Source of the DNA: Vibrio sp. SCSIO 43135
Lineage (GTDB): Bacteria; Pseudomonadota; Gammaproteobacteria; Enterobacterales; Vibrionaceae
Direction: 5' to 3'
Assembly (NCBI RefSeq): GCF_023716665.1
Contig: NZ_CP071859.1
Coordinates: forward strand, 1,612,001 to 1,676,000
DNA: 64,000 nt
In this document: one piece after another, positions 51,172-60,894 of the stretch
How the letters are laid out: each line of letters opens with the position of its first letter
How positions within the stretch are numbered: the first letter of the stretch is position 1
Notes under the pieces: generated by a model
The model's input: the letters and a program-made list of their open reading frames with translations, nothing else
Databases searched by the model: none
What the model was told of the DNA's origin: nothing
Position numbers and translations under genes: made by a program

Positions 51172-53787
51172 ATGACTCAAGTAACCCTCACCAACCTCGT
51201 TGGTAAGCTCGCTCCCGAGCTAAAACAAGCCTTAGAAGTCTCTGCCGGTGCAGCCATGAACCAAGGTGTGCCTGCGATTGAAGTTGAGCATTGGCTGCTA
51301 CAGCTCATCTCTCAAAGTGATGCAAAGCTGCAAGCTCTGTTCGACTCGCAGAAGATAACGCAAGACACGGTCGTAAACGAGCTAACGACCAAGATATCGC
51401 GTCTACCAAAAGGAAGTGAAGGTCAACCAACACTCAGCCACTCTCTCACAGAGCTAGTTAAAGATGCTTGGATGATCGCTTCGGTAAACTATGGGCACGG
51501 CGAAATTGTCAGCTTGCACCTTGTTCAAGCTCTTATTCAACAAAACGTCATGGGCGTTAATACGTTACAGCTTGATAGCTTAAAGCCGGTATCTTTGGAA
51601 TCACTGCAAGGTTTAATCTCGAAGACGCCAATCGCTCGCGCCAAATCTTCTTCCTCTCAAGCTGGCGGATCTGTTGATACCACACCATCGGGTAATGATG
51701 CTCTAAGCAAGTACACGATCAATCTTACTCAGCAGGCATTAGACGGAAAGATAGACCCTATTTCCGGTCGTAATGCAGAAGTACGCAAGGCTATCGATAT
51801 CTTGTGCCGTAAGCGTCAAAACAACCCTATCATGGTCGGTGAACCGGGCGTTGGTAAAACCGCAGTGGTTGAAGGTTTAGCACTTCGAATCGCTGCTAAT
51901 GAAGTCCCAGGTGCGTTGCAAGGCGTGCAAATTCACTCTTTGGATTTAGGCTTACTGCAAGCCGGTGCCAGTGTTAAAGGCGAATTCGAGAATCGCCTTA
52001 AAGACGTCATCAATGAAGTGAAAAACTCTGAAGAACCTATCATTGTATTCATTGATGAGGCACACACTCTCATCGGTGCGGGCGGCGCAGCTGGTCAAAA
52101 TGACGCGGCTAACCTACTTAAACCTGCACTAGCGCGTGGTGAGTTCAAAACCATTGCAGCGACTACGTGGGCTGAGTACAAAAAATACTTCGAAAAAGAT
52201 CCTGCACTAACACGCCGCTTCCAAGTCGTCACAATTGAAGAACCAAACGCAGAAGATGCGATGCAGATGTTGCGTGGTATTGCTGCTTCTCTTCAAAATC
52301 ATCATGGCGCTTTCATTGCCGAATCTGCTATCGAAGCAGCCGTTAACCTCTCTATTCGCTATCTGCCAAGCCGACAGCTACCTGATAAAGCCATCAGCCT
52401 TCTCGATACAGCCAGTGCGCGTATCGCCCTGACTCAAGGTGCGAAACCAGAAGTAATAGAGACGTTAGAGCAAAAGATCCGCTATCAAGAGAATGAAAAA
52501 GTGGCGTTAGAAAAAGAAGAGGCACTTTTCTCTAATAGCGCAGAAGAGATTGAAGAGCTCACAGAGGAAATTAAAGCAAATAAACTCCGACTCGAGCAGT
52601 ACCAGACTCAATGGGAACAAGAAGTTGAGTTGGTCGATCAAATTAAGGTCGTCCAAGAAGAAATCACTCAGCAACAAGAGCAAGATGCGGTTGAAGAAGC
52701 GAAACAAACACAGCTTACTGATCTAAGAAATAAGCTTTCTGCTCTGCAAGGCGAGGACCCACTGGTACATGCAATGGTAGACGACAATACCATTGCTCAA
52801 ATCATCGCTAACTGGACAGGCATTCCAGTTGGAAACATGATGAGCGACGAAATCGCGAAGCTACTCACCCTTGAGGAAGAGTTGGATAAACGAGTCATTG
52901 GACAGAATGTTGCCAAGCAAGAGCTCGCGAAAGCAATTCGAATCTCGCGCGCGGGTTTGACCGACAGCCGTAAGCCTATCGGTGTCTTCTTAATGTGTGG
53001 TCCAAGTGGTGTTGGTAAAACTGAGACAGCAATGGCGCTTGCTGAGCAGCTTTACGGAGGAAGCAATGACCTTACTATCATCAACATGACTGAGTTCAAA
53101 GAGGAACATAAGATCTCGATGTTATTGGGCTCTCCTGCTGGTTATGTTGGTTTTGGTGAAGGTGGTGTGCTTACTGAAGCCATTAGACGCAATCCATACT
53201 CAGTACTTCTACTAGATGAGATGGAAAAAGCGCACCCTGGTGTGCATGACTTGTTCTACCAAATCTTTGATAAAGGGCATATCAAAGACAGTGAAGGCAG
53301 AACTGTCGATTTCAAAAATACCATCATCATCATGACGTCAAACGCCGCCGACCAAGCTATCTGTGATGCCTGTGCCGACTCGGATGAGCGTATGGAGAAC
53401 GAAGAACTTCTCGAAGCTATTCGTCCAGACTTACAGCATTACTTCAAGCCCGCTTTCTTAGGCCGTACAACTATAGTTCCTTACTACCCACTTAATGATG
53501 AAGAGCTGTCTAAAATCACAGAGATTTCTCTCAACAGAATTAAGAAAAAACTTGCCGAACAATATCAAGCAACCTTTACGTGGGATGAGGGCTTCGTTCA
53601 ATTTGTCGTGGGCAGAAACACCGACCCAACCACTGGCGGCCGTGCTGTAGAGCAAATCATTAATCGCTCACTGATGCCAAAACTTGCCGAAGAGTGTATT
53701 GGTCGATTAAGCCGACAAGAGCCAATCACACAAGTACGCGTAACAGCAGAAGATTCTGCACTTGGCTTTGCTTTAGAAATTGAATAG
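51172..53787 (+). CDS. tssH: TssH (ClpV) sheath-recycling AAA+ ATPase
   Basis: 871 aa. An N-terminal Clp-repeat domain (about residues 1-155) binds contracted sheath. The first AAA+ module has GEPGVGKTAVV near 223-233 and VFIDEAHTLIGAG; a coiled-coil middle domain follows (about 420-530), and the second module has GPSGVGKTETAMA near 611-623 with LLLDEMEKAHPGV. Hexamers pull TssC apart after firing so the parts can be reused. It is 85 bases after tssG with an AAGGA ribosome site. Confidence 0.96.
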   Translation: MTQVTLTNLVGKLAPELKQALEVSAGAAMNQGVPAIEVEHWLLQLISQSDAKLQALFDSQKITQDTVVNELTTKISRLPKGSEGQPTLSHSLTELVKDAWMIASVNYGHGEIVSLHLVQALIQQNVMGVNTLQLDSLKPVSLESLQGLISKTPIARAKSSSSQAGGSVDTTPSGNDALSKYTINLTQQALDGKIDPISGRNAEVRKAIDILCRKRQNNPIMVGEPGVGKTAVVEGLALRIAANEVPGALQGVQIHSLDLGLLQAGASVKGEFENRLKDVINEVKNSEEPIIVFIDEAHTLIGAGGAAGQNDAANLLKPALARGEFKTIAATTWAEYKKYFEKDPALTRRFQVVTIEEPNAEDAMQMLRGIAASLQNHHGAFIAESAIEAAVNLSIRYLPSRQLPDKAISLLDTASARIALTQGAKPEVIETLEQKIRYQENEKVALEKEEALFSNSAEEIEELTEEIKANKLRLEQYQTQWEQEVELVDQIKVVQEEITQQQEQDAVEEAKQTQLTDLRNKLSALQGEDPLVHAMVDDNTIAQIIANWTGIPVGNMMSDEIAKLLTLEEELDKRVIGQNVAKQELAKAIRISRAGLTDSRKPIGVFLMCGPSGVGKTETAMALAEQLYGGSNDLTIINMTEFKEEHKISMLLGSPAGYVGFGEGGVLTEAIRRNPYSVLLLDEMEKAHPGVHDLFYQIFDKGHIKDSEGRTVDFKNTIIIMTSNAADQAICDACADSDERMENEELLEAIRPDLQHYFKPAFLGRTTIVPYYPLNDEELSKITEISLNRIKKKLAEQYQATFTWDEGFVQFVVGRNTDPTTGGRAVEQIINRSLMPKLAEECIGRLSRQEPITQVRVTAEDSALGFALEIE

Positions 53788-53798
53788 GTAATAAGAAA

Positions 53799-56351
53799 AT
53801 GAGCAAGATGGACCTTGTTAACAACGACAAACGCAAATTTAGCTTCAGCTTAAGAGCAAAGCTATCGTTTGCCATTTTGTCTGTCTTGCTCTTTTCAATA
53901 AGTCTAAATACGGTACTCAATTACCTTAACTTTGAGAAGCGTATCGTTCAAACATCAGATTCAATCTACGACATTGTATTGGAGGAAACTGAAAACGATA
54001 TCAATCAAGCTATTAGCCTTGGTTTACCTTTATCTGCGATCAGTAACATTCAAGCGTTGCTTGATAGGCGTATAAGTCTGGCACCTGGCATAACGTCAAT
54101 TTCCGTTGAAGCCGCAAATGGCGCTGTACTATTTCAAGCTACGACACAAGAAAGCGAGTCCGACCGGGAACTCACCTCTACGATTACCAACACTTTTGGG
54201 GTTGTTGAAGGAAGACTAAAACTCCACTACTCAATTGATCAATTAGAAAAACAGACCGCTTTCATATTGAACATGCAGCTGTTTTACGCGTTGTTTTCGG
54301 TATTGGTAGCGTCTATTTGCGGATTTATTTTTCTTAAAGTGTTACTAGCGGGTATATCGAATCGCGTTAAAAAAGCCGACTCGATTCTAGCAAGCAGTGA
54401 AAACGTCACAGTAGAAACGCTGCAAGATGCTCACCGAGCATTATCGTTCAGTCAAAGTAAAAGCAAATGGAATCAAAAAAGAGAGAAACACTTCCCTTTG
54501 TTTGTGATTGTCCTGGCGATAGTACTGACTATCTCAGCCAATGTGACATCGTCGTACTTATCTCTTAACAAATTTTCGCAGCTTTACGAACTTAAACTTG
54601 AACAGAAATCGAATTTAATTGGAGACGCGCTGACAACAATGGTCGATAGACTTTTGTCTCAGGGAGTACCCATTGATCGCCTTCAAGGCCTAGAAGAAGA
54701 ATTCGCATTCTACACCGAGGGACATGAAGAAATCACCGCAATTGCCTTGAGCAACGAGGATGCACATCTGTATCACTACCCAGAAACGACTGGTGATCTT
54801 TCCAATGCTAGTCATATCGAAGTTGGTAGCCGTAGTCAGATCCACTTAAATATATCGACCGACGAAAACATACTGTTGAAGATGCTGAAAGAAAGCCTGA
54901 TGGATATGCTCACGGTGTTGGTTGCATCATGTTTGGTGGTAAGTGAAATCATTCTCTTCATGTGTAACTTCATGATCATTTCGCCGTGGCATCAAGTCAA
55001 AAAAGTCTTTATGACTATCAACAGAGACATTGTTAGCCATGTGGCTAAAGTGACCTCACGGGACGAAATTGGTCAATTACTAGAGCGGGCTAACTCGGCA
55101 ATAGTAAAGCTTAACCCAGAACAAGAAACAAAGTTAATCGAGTCACAAGATTATCGATTCATTCGATTGCCGCTCTTCATGCTAGTTTTCGCCGAGGCGG
55201 CTTCTCTGGCGTTTTTTCCAAACTATGTGTCCTCACTTGAAAACTCTTATGGATGGATTCCTGAAAACTTAGTGACGAGCTTACCTATTTCTCTGTTTAT
55301 GTTGTGCTGGGCACTCTCCCTGCCCTTTGCCGGATACTGGTCAGATAAAGTCGGCCGACGACACTCATTAATGGTCGGAGGCATCATCACCGGCTTGGGA
55401 TTGTTTGGTACGGCAATCACTCAATCTCTAGAGATCCTACTCGTCACACGTGCCATTACCGCCGTTGGCTACGGTATCGTATTTATTTCTGCTCAAGGCT
55501 ATGTTTCAGATACCACCAATGACAATAGTCGTACCAAAGGCATGGCAACCTTCTTATCTTCATTCTTTTCTGGTTCATTGTGTGGTGCTGCAATTGGTGG
55601 GATTTTAGCGGATAAACTAGGTTACTCCGCAACGTTTATATTTGCTGGCCTGCTGGCATTTGCAAGTGTTGCACTAGTATCTGTTTTCTTTGAGCGGACC
55701 AATGTAAATAACAACAGCCAACCCGTGAAGCTGTCCGATTTCAGTATACTGCTAAGCAACAAATACTTCGCGTTGATCACTATATGCAGTGCAATCCCCG
55801 CCAAAATCGTACTGACAGGTTTCCTCTATTACATATGCCCGGTTTACTTGCAGTTCTTAGGGGAAAGCAGTGCAGCCTCCGGTCGGGTCATGATGGCTTA
55901 TGGTCTGGCAATCATTATTATCTCTCCTATCAGTGCCATTCTGGTTGATAAGTTTAATAACAAGATCGCGTTCATCTTTATCGGCGGCCTGATCTCAGCC
56001 CTTGCGTTGCTTAATATCTATTTTGTCCAAGGAACGTTGGGAATACTGATGATCGTAATCTTTATTGGTATTGCACATGGTGTATGTGTCTCACCACAAA
56101 TACCCTTGGTCATTGAGCTTTTATCTAGTCAGGGAATCAACCGTGGCAAAGTCATCGGTATATTCCGCCTGACGGAGCGCATTGGCAATATTGCAGGACC
56201 GATGCTCGCAGGTTTAGCTTTGAGCGTTTTCGGATACAACTTCACAATCATGCTATTCGGTGGTGCACTGTTAGCAAGCTCCCTCGCTCTGCTGCTGTTT
56301 TTCTTTACCTTTACTCGTTTAGACCAAAAAAGTTTAGAGGTGTCATCATGA
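53799..56351 (+). CDS. Double-sensor domain fused to a major facilitator transporter, inside the T6SS operon
   Basis: 850 aa. The N-terminal half looks like two receptor sensor modules in series: membrane segments near residues 21-40 and 161-182 flank one periplasmic domain, and segments near 231-253 and 368-394 flank another. A HAMP-like stretch (SRDEIGQLLERANSAI near 428-443) follows. Residues about 452-845 are a 12-helix MFS transporter with the signature AGYWSDKVGRRHSLMVGG and later VDKFNNKIAF. No kinase, cyclase or methyl-accepting output is present; the transporter takes that place. It is 11 bases after tssH and overlaps the next gene by four bases. Its substrate and role in secretion are unknown. 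Confidence 0.85.
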   Translation: MSKMDLVNNDKRKFSFSLRAKLSFAILSVLLFSISLNTVLNYLNFEKRIVQTSDSIYDIVLEETENDINQAISLGLPLSAISNIQALLDRRISLAPGITSISVEAANGAVLFQATTQESESDRELTSTITNTFGVVEGRLKLHYSIDQLEKQTAFILNMQLFYALFSVLVASICGFIFLKVLLAGISNRVKKADSILASSENVTVETLQDAHRALSFSQSKSKWNQKREKHFPLFVIVLAIVLTISANVTSSYLSLNKFSQLYELKLEQKSNLIGDALTTMVDRLLSQGVPIDRLQGLEEEFAFYTEGHEEITAIALSNEDAHLYHYPETTGDLSNASHIEVGSRSQIHLNISTDENILLKMLKESLMDMLTVLVASCLVVSEIILFMCNFMIISPWHQVKKVFMTINRDIVSHVAKVTSRDEIGQLLERANSAIVKLNPEQETKLIESQDYRFIRLPLFMLVFAEAASLAFFPNYVSSLENSYGWIPENLVTSLPISLFMLCWALSLPFAGYWSDKVGRRHSLMVGGIITGLGLFGTAITQSLEILLVTRAITAVGYGIVFISAQGYVSDTTNDNSRTKGMATFLSSFFSGSLCGAAIGGILADKLGYSATFIFAGLLAFASVALVSVFFERTNVNNNSQPVKLSDFSILLSNKYFALITICSAIPAKIVLTGFLYYICPVYLQFLGESSAASGRVMMAYGLAIIIISPISAILVDKFNNKIAFIFIGGLISALALLNIYFVQGTLGILMIVIFIGIAHGVCVSPQIPLVIELLSSQGINRGKVIGIFRLTERIGNIAGPMLAGLALSVFGYNFTIMLFGGALLASSLALLLFFFTFTRLDQKSLEVSS

Positions 56352-57337
56352 AAAAGTGGCTAACTTTTATTGTTATCACCTTTGCGTGTAATTTCATGGT
56401 TCAAGCCAGTGAAGAAAAGCACGTGGTCATGTTGTTATGGCGCGGTATTACAGAAGCAGAAAAAGGCTATATGAGCTATTTGTCTGAACGAAACTCTGTA
56501 AAGTTTACTGTTCTGGATGCAAATAGAGATAAAGCGACGTTGGCTGCACATATCTCTTCGCTTGAAGAGCATCAGGCGGATGTCATATATACGTTTGGAA
56601 CAACGATTACTCGTACTCTACTTGGAACGGTAGACAATCCTTCTCCCTTTAGCCTAACCAGTTCTACGCCTGTCGTATTCAGTATTGTTACCGATCCTGT
56701 AGGGTCACGAATCACAGACAGTTTAAATAGCGACCATCGTAATTTTACTGGGGTGAGTCATATTGTTCCGCACAATGTTCAATTAAAAGCAATCAGCCAA
56801 TTACCTAACGTAGATATTCTAGGCATCATTTACAATCCCCTCGAAAATAATGCGGTAATAACTGCAAACAATATTGCTGCGCTCGGCAGGAAGTTCAATA
56901 TTCAAGTAAATTTGTACCCACTTGATATTGTCGATGAAAAGCCATCTGCTGGGTCGGTTGATATTATCAGTAGCAAAATGGCAGAGGATGGCGTTGATGT
57001 TGCTTATCTGCCACCGGACTCCTATATCATTGCTCAAGGTGGGGTTATCGTAGATTCTATCCATAATCAGGGAATACCAACCTTTTCTGCAACCGAGTCA
57101 CCAATACGAAATTATGATGCACTGTTCGGTATAGTCAGCCGATATTACAATGTAGGACAATTTGCTGCATATAAAACTGAACAAATTTTGAATGAATCGA
57201 TGAATATTAGTGATATTCCGATTGAAGCATTAAGCCAGTATTCGTATATTGTAAATATTAACGCAGCCAAACAGTTAGATTATTATCCACCCGTTTCTAT
57301 TTTGAAGATTTCCGAAATTATAGGGAAGCAACAATGA
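56348..57337 (+). CDS. ABC-type periplasmic binding protein (PF04392-like) in the T6SS operon
   Basis: 329 aa with a signal peptide (cleavage near QAS, residue 21). The fold is that of ABC substrate-binding proteins of the PF04392/TrpX type: VIYTFGTTITRTLLG, TPVVFSIVTDPVGSRITDSL (key VTDPVGS), DILGIIYNPLENNAVI and VDVAYLPPDSYIIAQGGVIVDSI (key LPPDSYI). Such proteins bind aromatic amino acids or similar small molecules. No cognate permease or ATPase is encoded nearby. The start overlaps the MFS fusion, and its end overlaps the next gene by four bases, so it may deliver ligand to the sensor domains. Confidence 0.82.
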   Translation: MKKWLTFIVITFACNFMVQASEEKHVVMLLWRGITEAEKGYMSYLSERNSVKFTVLDANRDKATLAAHISSLEEHQADVIYTFGTTITRTLLGTVDNPSPFSLTSSTPVVFSIVTDPVGSRITDSLNSDHRNFTGVSHIVPHNVQLKAISQLPNVDILGIIYNPLENNAVITANNIAALGRKFNIQVNLYPLDIVDEKPSAGSVDIISSKMAEDGVDVAYLPPDSYIIAQGGVIVDSIHNQGIPTFSATESPIRNYDALFGIVSRYYNVGQFAAYKTEQILNESMNISDIPIEALSQYSYIVNINAAKQLDYYPPVSILKISEIIGKQQ

Positions 57338-58077
57338 TGTTAGGACAGACCATAAATAAAAGACATCATGCTGTATTATTGCCTTTCCTCATACTATGGT
57401 CTGCTCACTCTTTCGCACAAAGCTCTGGCCTCTCAAGTCACGTAGGTCCAGCTCGGCTACAGCTCACCACACAAAATTGGGCGCCTTACCAAGAGTATAC
57501 CGGCGGCCAAATGCACGGTATCGCGTTAGACAAAGTAAAATGTGCGTTAGGAAAAATGGGGCAACCATACCAAATCACGATGACCAGTTGGTCTGATGCT
57601 CAGCTTCGTGTCCATAGTGGCTCTCAGCACGGTTTTTTTGTGGCAACACAAACTACCGAGCGTGACGAATACGCAACGCTTTCCGATCCAATCGCTCAAC
57701 AAAAACTCAGTTGGTATTTTGGCCCTGGCGTTGAGCCGAAGATTGATGAGTTGTCAAAGGTAAACCTTAAGTTTTCTGCCAAATTTGGGTCCAATAAATG
57801 GTTTTGGCTAAAACGTAATGGTTTTAACGTAGTCAAACAGCCTCGTGATGCTAAAGTATTACTAAGGCTTTTAAAACAAAGGGAAATTGATATTGCCTTA
57901 GAAGATGAGCTTGTGTTCAAAACTGAACTTCAGCAAGCCCTGCTTCCAGCAGATTTCTTTCGTTCTGAATTGCTCGATACAAAAGAGATGGGCGTTTACT
58001 TTTCTAAACGTTTTCTCAACCAATACTCAGGCTTCCTAGAAAGCTTTAATGCCGCTGTAGCACAGTGCAAAGGATAA
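57334..58077 (+). CDS. SBP_bac_3-like periplasmic binding protein in the T6SS operon
   Basis: 247 aa with a signal peptide (cleavage after SFA, residue about 28). The family-3 solute-binding pattern is seen in LTTQNWAPYQEYTGGQMHGIALDKVKCALGKMG (key WAPYQ and MHGIALD) and in DIALEDELVFK. LTTQNWAPY resembles proteins that bind amino acids or quorum-like signals such as the BctC or histidine-type binders. One Cys pair (C65 area and the C-terminal AQCKG) may form a disulfide. It lacks ABC partners. It completes the sensory trio before fha, with 22 bases between. Confidence 0.82.
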   Translation: MMLGQTINKRHHAVLLPFLILWSAHSFAQSSGLSSHVGPARLQLTTQNWAPYQEYTGGQMHGIALDKVKCALGKMGQPYQITMTSWSDAQLRVHSGSQHGFFVATQTTERDEYATLSDPIAQQKLSWYFGPGVEPKIDELSKVNLKFSAKFGSNKWFWLKRNGFNVVKQPRDAKVLLRLLKQREIDIALEDELVFKTELQQALLPADFFRSELLDTKEMGVYFSKRFLNQYSGFLESFNAAVAQCKG

Positions 58078-58099
58078 AGATAATGCGAGGGATAAGTTA

Positions 58100-59050
58100 G
58101 TGGCAATCAGTGTTCATTTGATTTCTGTACCCGCTGAAGAGGTTGTTACCTCTCGTGTCGTATATCTACCGGAAAACGGTGGAGAATTTGGGCGCTCGCC
58201 ATCCTGTGATATCGCCCTGCCCGATCAATCAAAACGCATTTCACGTGTACATGGTAAAATCGTTTTAAAAAACAACGCCTACTTTGTCAAAGATACCAGC
58301 AACAATGGCGTCCTGCTCAATGACAAACCGCTTGCTAAGGAAAGAGAATATCCGCTCAACGATGGTGACGTGCTCAAAATCGAAAGCTACACCATGTTAG
58401 TCAGTACATTAACCAGTACAACCAACGTTACTGAAACCAGCACAGCAACCGATGATGACCCATTCTCTGAAGGTTTCTCGCTAGATCTTAATGATGAGAT
58501 GGATTTCTTAGAAGACAGTAAACCGATAGAAGTCGATAAAGAACCCGCTCAGTTTTCTAAACAGAACGTGCTTAGCGACGACCCTTTCTCTGCAGATCCG
58601 TTTGAAGACCTAGATCAAGATAAAGTCGTACCTAATATCGAGATAGACGAAGTTGAAAGTATTGATACGAATGGTAATTCCAGCAAAGAGCTAGAGTATT
58701 TACCTGTACATACTGAGCAGAACAATAGTCACATTGAAGCTTCCATCGATAAGCTTATCCACCTAACTGAAAAGAATCAGCGTTTCTTGCAGAACCCTCA
58801 GCTACAGCATGAAGCACTATTCAATGCGCTTGAGCAAACTGTGGAACAGTTTCTAAACGAGTTCGCTCCAACAAATCTAGAGAGTCAGTTTAGTGAATAT
58901 GTCTCGTCAGGCATGTTTACCAGTAAAGATAAGAAATATTGGCGCATCTACCGTAAGCACTTTCAGCATCGACGCGATAACGGAGATTTCCGTCGTCAGT
59001 TTAAAGCGTTGTTTATGGAAAACATGCAGAAGCAAGGAGAAGAGCAATAA
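58100..59050 (+). CDS. tagH: Fha (TagH) FHA-domain protein of the T6SS
   Basis: 316 aa from a GTG at 58100 (GAGGGA upstream); no ATG in frame is available. The FHA domain is at about residues 20-95 with GGEFGRSPSCDIALPDQSKRISRVHGKI (key GRSP, SRVHG and NNGVLLN). A long acidic linker (about 110-215) and a helical C-terminal domain with FSEYVSSGMFTSKDKKYWRIYRKHF (key KKYWRIYRKHF) follow, as in TIGR03354. FHA proteins recognise phosphothreonine made by PpkA-type kinases and trigger assembly; the kinase is not in the window. Confidence 0.9.
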   Translation: MAISVHLISVPAEEVVTSRVVYLPENGGEFGRSPSCDIALPDQSKRISRVHGKIVLKNNAYFVKDTSNNGVLLNDKPLAKEREYPLNDGDVLKIESYTMLVSTLTSTTNVTETSTATDDDPFSEGFSLDLNDEMDFLEDSKPIEVDKEPAQFSKQNVLSDDPFSADPFEDLDQDKVVPNIEIDEVESIDTNGNSSKELEYLPVHTEQNNSHIEASIDKLIHLTEKNQRFLQNPQLQHEALFNALEQTVEQFLNEFAPTNLESQFSEYVSSGMFTSKDKKYWRIYRKHFQHRRDNGDFRRQFKALFMENMQKQGEEQ

Positions 59051-59532
59051 TGGCTAAATGGTTTGTTGCTGTCGCGTTGTTTCTTGCAGGGTGTTCTTCA
59101 GACCCTGTGCCAGTAGTGACCAAGCATACCTTTAGTATCAAAGCCGATGCGACATTGAATACGTATCAGGGTAACCAAGCAAACCCCGTTATCGTTCGAT
59201 TGTACCAACTGACAGACAAGCAAATGTTTTCTCAGTTAGCCTTTATCGATCTATATAACCAAGACATACAGTTGCTTGCCGCGAACTTAGTATCAAAACA
59301 AATTTTGCCAGCGGTGTTACCCAACTCTAATCAAACCATCGAAATTGATGTGAATAAGAATACCCAATACCTAGCTGTATTGGTCGAGTTTGCGGACTAT
59401 CAAAACAGTGAAGCAAAGTCTGTAACCATGTTACCAACCGACGAAGATCAGTATGTAGAACTCTACTTGTCGGGAATTAAAGCTCAGCTCAACATCATCA
59501 CGCCCGACTCTAGTTGGTGGCAGGTATTTTAA
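59050..59532 (+). CDS. tssJ: TssJ outer-membrane lipoprotein
   Basis: 160 aa. The lipobox LFLAGCSS places the lipidated Cys at residue 15. The transthyretin-like core shows in NPVIVRLYQLTDKQMFSQLAFIDLY (key VRLYQLTDK), and in ILPNSNQTIEID and YLAVLVEFADYQ. TssJ anchors the TssLM membrane complex to the outer membrane. The ATG overlaps the fha stop by one base. Asp follows Cys-Ser-Ser at +3, so the retention rule for +2 is not met and outer-membrane sorting is expected. Confidence 0.93.
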   Translation: MAKWFVAVALFLAGCSSDPVPVVTKHTFSIKADATLNTYQGNQANPVIVRLYQLTDKQMFSQLAFIDLYNQDIQLLAANLVSKQILPAVLPNSNQTIEIDVNKNTQYLAVLVEFADYQNSEAKSVTMLPTDEDQYVELYLSGIKAQLNIITPDSSWWQVF

Positions 59533-59557
59533 TAAGAATAAACTATAGGGATATCAC

Positions 59558-60889
59558 GTGGACGCGTTTAAAAAAGTAGTATGGCAAGAAGGGATGTTCA
59601 TAGCCCCACAGCATTTTCAACAACAAGACCGCTACGTTCAAAACTATATTCGTCAAAATGTAGAAACTCTCGCTGGATTCTCTCCGTTTTATGGCATCAC
59701 AGATTTTACTATCAACCACGACTTGCTAAAAATTGGCAAGTTGGCGCTACCGAGTTGTGCTGGCGTTTTTCCTGATGGTACTCACTTTGAAGTTAACAAT
59801 GAAATCCTATTGGAAATTCCTCAGGGTACAATTGAGACGGTGGTATATATTGCTTTACCGATTTCGCTACAGGGTAACAACGACTACAGCGAAAATGAGC
59901 AAGATCAAAGCCGCTATCTCACTCACCCTATTAATGTCTTTGACACTTCAACGTCTGAGAACGCAAGCGTAGAAATAGATGTTGCGCGACTTAATATAAC
60001 GTTGAAGCTTGAGTCAGACGACACTTCAGGCTTTACCCTTATTCCTGTATGTAAAATCCTAGAAAGTAATGAGTCTGGCGAGGTTGTATTAGACAGAGCA
60101 TTTATTCCTGCTTGTTTACACTATGGCGCCTCAGCATTTCTAACCGAGCGAGTAAAGGAAATACACGCCCTGGTCAGTAACCGCGCGCAAAACCTTCTGA
60201 AACGGATTCAAGCAGGCCAGGGGCAGAAGAGTGCTCAGTCCTTAATGCAAGACTATCTATGGCTGCAGACACTGAATACATGGATGCCTTGGTTCGATCT
60301 CACGATTGCAAATTCAAAGCTTCAAACTCATCAGTTGTACAGCAAACTCAAACAGTTTGAAGCGCAAGTAATGGCGTTAACTCCTGCTATTCCAGATACT
60401 TGTGAGCCACTTAAATACCATCGTTTATACGATAGTTTTAACCCACTCTTTTCTAGCTTGCGAAATATGCTCACACTCGTCCAGCAAGACTCAGTGATAG
60501 AGTTCAATTGGGATAGTTCGCTGTTTGAAAAACGCCGCCTATTAAGAACAATCATCAAAGATGCAGCGAGCGTTGCAAATAGGCGTTTCGTTCTCAGCGT
60601 TAAATCTTCCATCAGCACATCCGATTTAAATGAGCTGTTCCCTATTTCTGCGAAACTGAGTAGTAATACTCGCATCGTTGAGCTAGTGCGTAACTCTTTG
60701 TCTGGTATCGCTTTATCTCCTCTTCCTCTCGCCCCAAGCGAACTCAAACCAATGCAAGGAGTGGCCTACTTTGAAGTCGATACCTCTGATAAAACATGGA
60801 AAGATATGCTTGAACAGCGTGATGCTATAGCACTGCACGTAGATGCGCGTATTCCAGAGCTCGAAGTCATGCTTTATGCGTTGAGGTAG
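59558..60889 (+). CDS. tssK: TssK baseplate-membrane connector
   Basis: 443 aa, GTG start with AGGG upstream; the next in-frame ATG would cut the conserved start. It begins VVWQEGMFIAPQHFQQQDRYVQNYIR, the family hallmark (key WQEGMFIAPQHFQQQ). Middle motifs are LIPVCKIL and LPIFIPACLHY-like FIPACLHYGA, and it ends with HVDARIPELEVMLYALR. TssK trimers link the baseplate to TssL and TssM. It is 25 bases after tssJ and six bases before tssL. Confidence 0.95.
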   Translation: MDAFKKVVWQEGMFIAPQHFQQQDRYVQNYIRQNVETLAGFSPFYGITDFTINHDLLKIGKLALPSCAGVFPDGTHFEVNNEILLEIPQGTIETVVYIALPISLQGNNDYSENEQDQSRYLTHPINVFDTSTSENASVEIDVARLNITLKLESDDTSGFTLIPVCKILESNESGEVVLDRAFIPACLHYGASAFLTERVKEIHALVSNRAQNLLKRIQAGQGQKSAQSLMQDYLWLQTLNTWMPWFDLTIANSKLQTHQLYSKLKQFEAQVMALTPAIPDTCEPLKYHRLYDSFNPLFSSLRNMLTLVQQDSVIEFNWDSSLFEKRRLLRTIIKDAASVANRRFVLSVKSSISTSDLNELFPISAKLSSNTRIVELVRNSLSGIALSPLPLAPSELKPMQGVAYFEVDTSDKTWKDMLEQRDAIALHVDARIPELEVMLYALR

Positions 60890-60894
60890 CCTAG

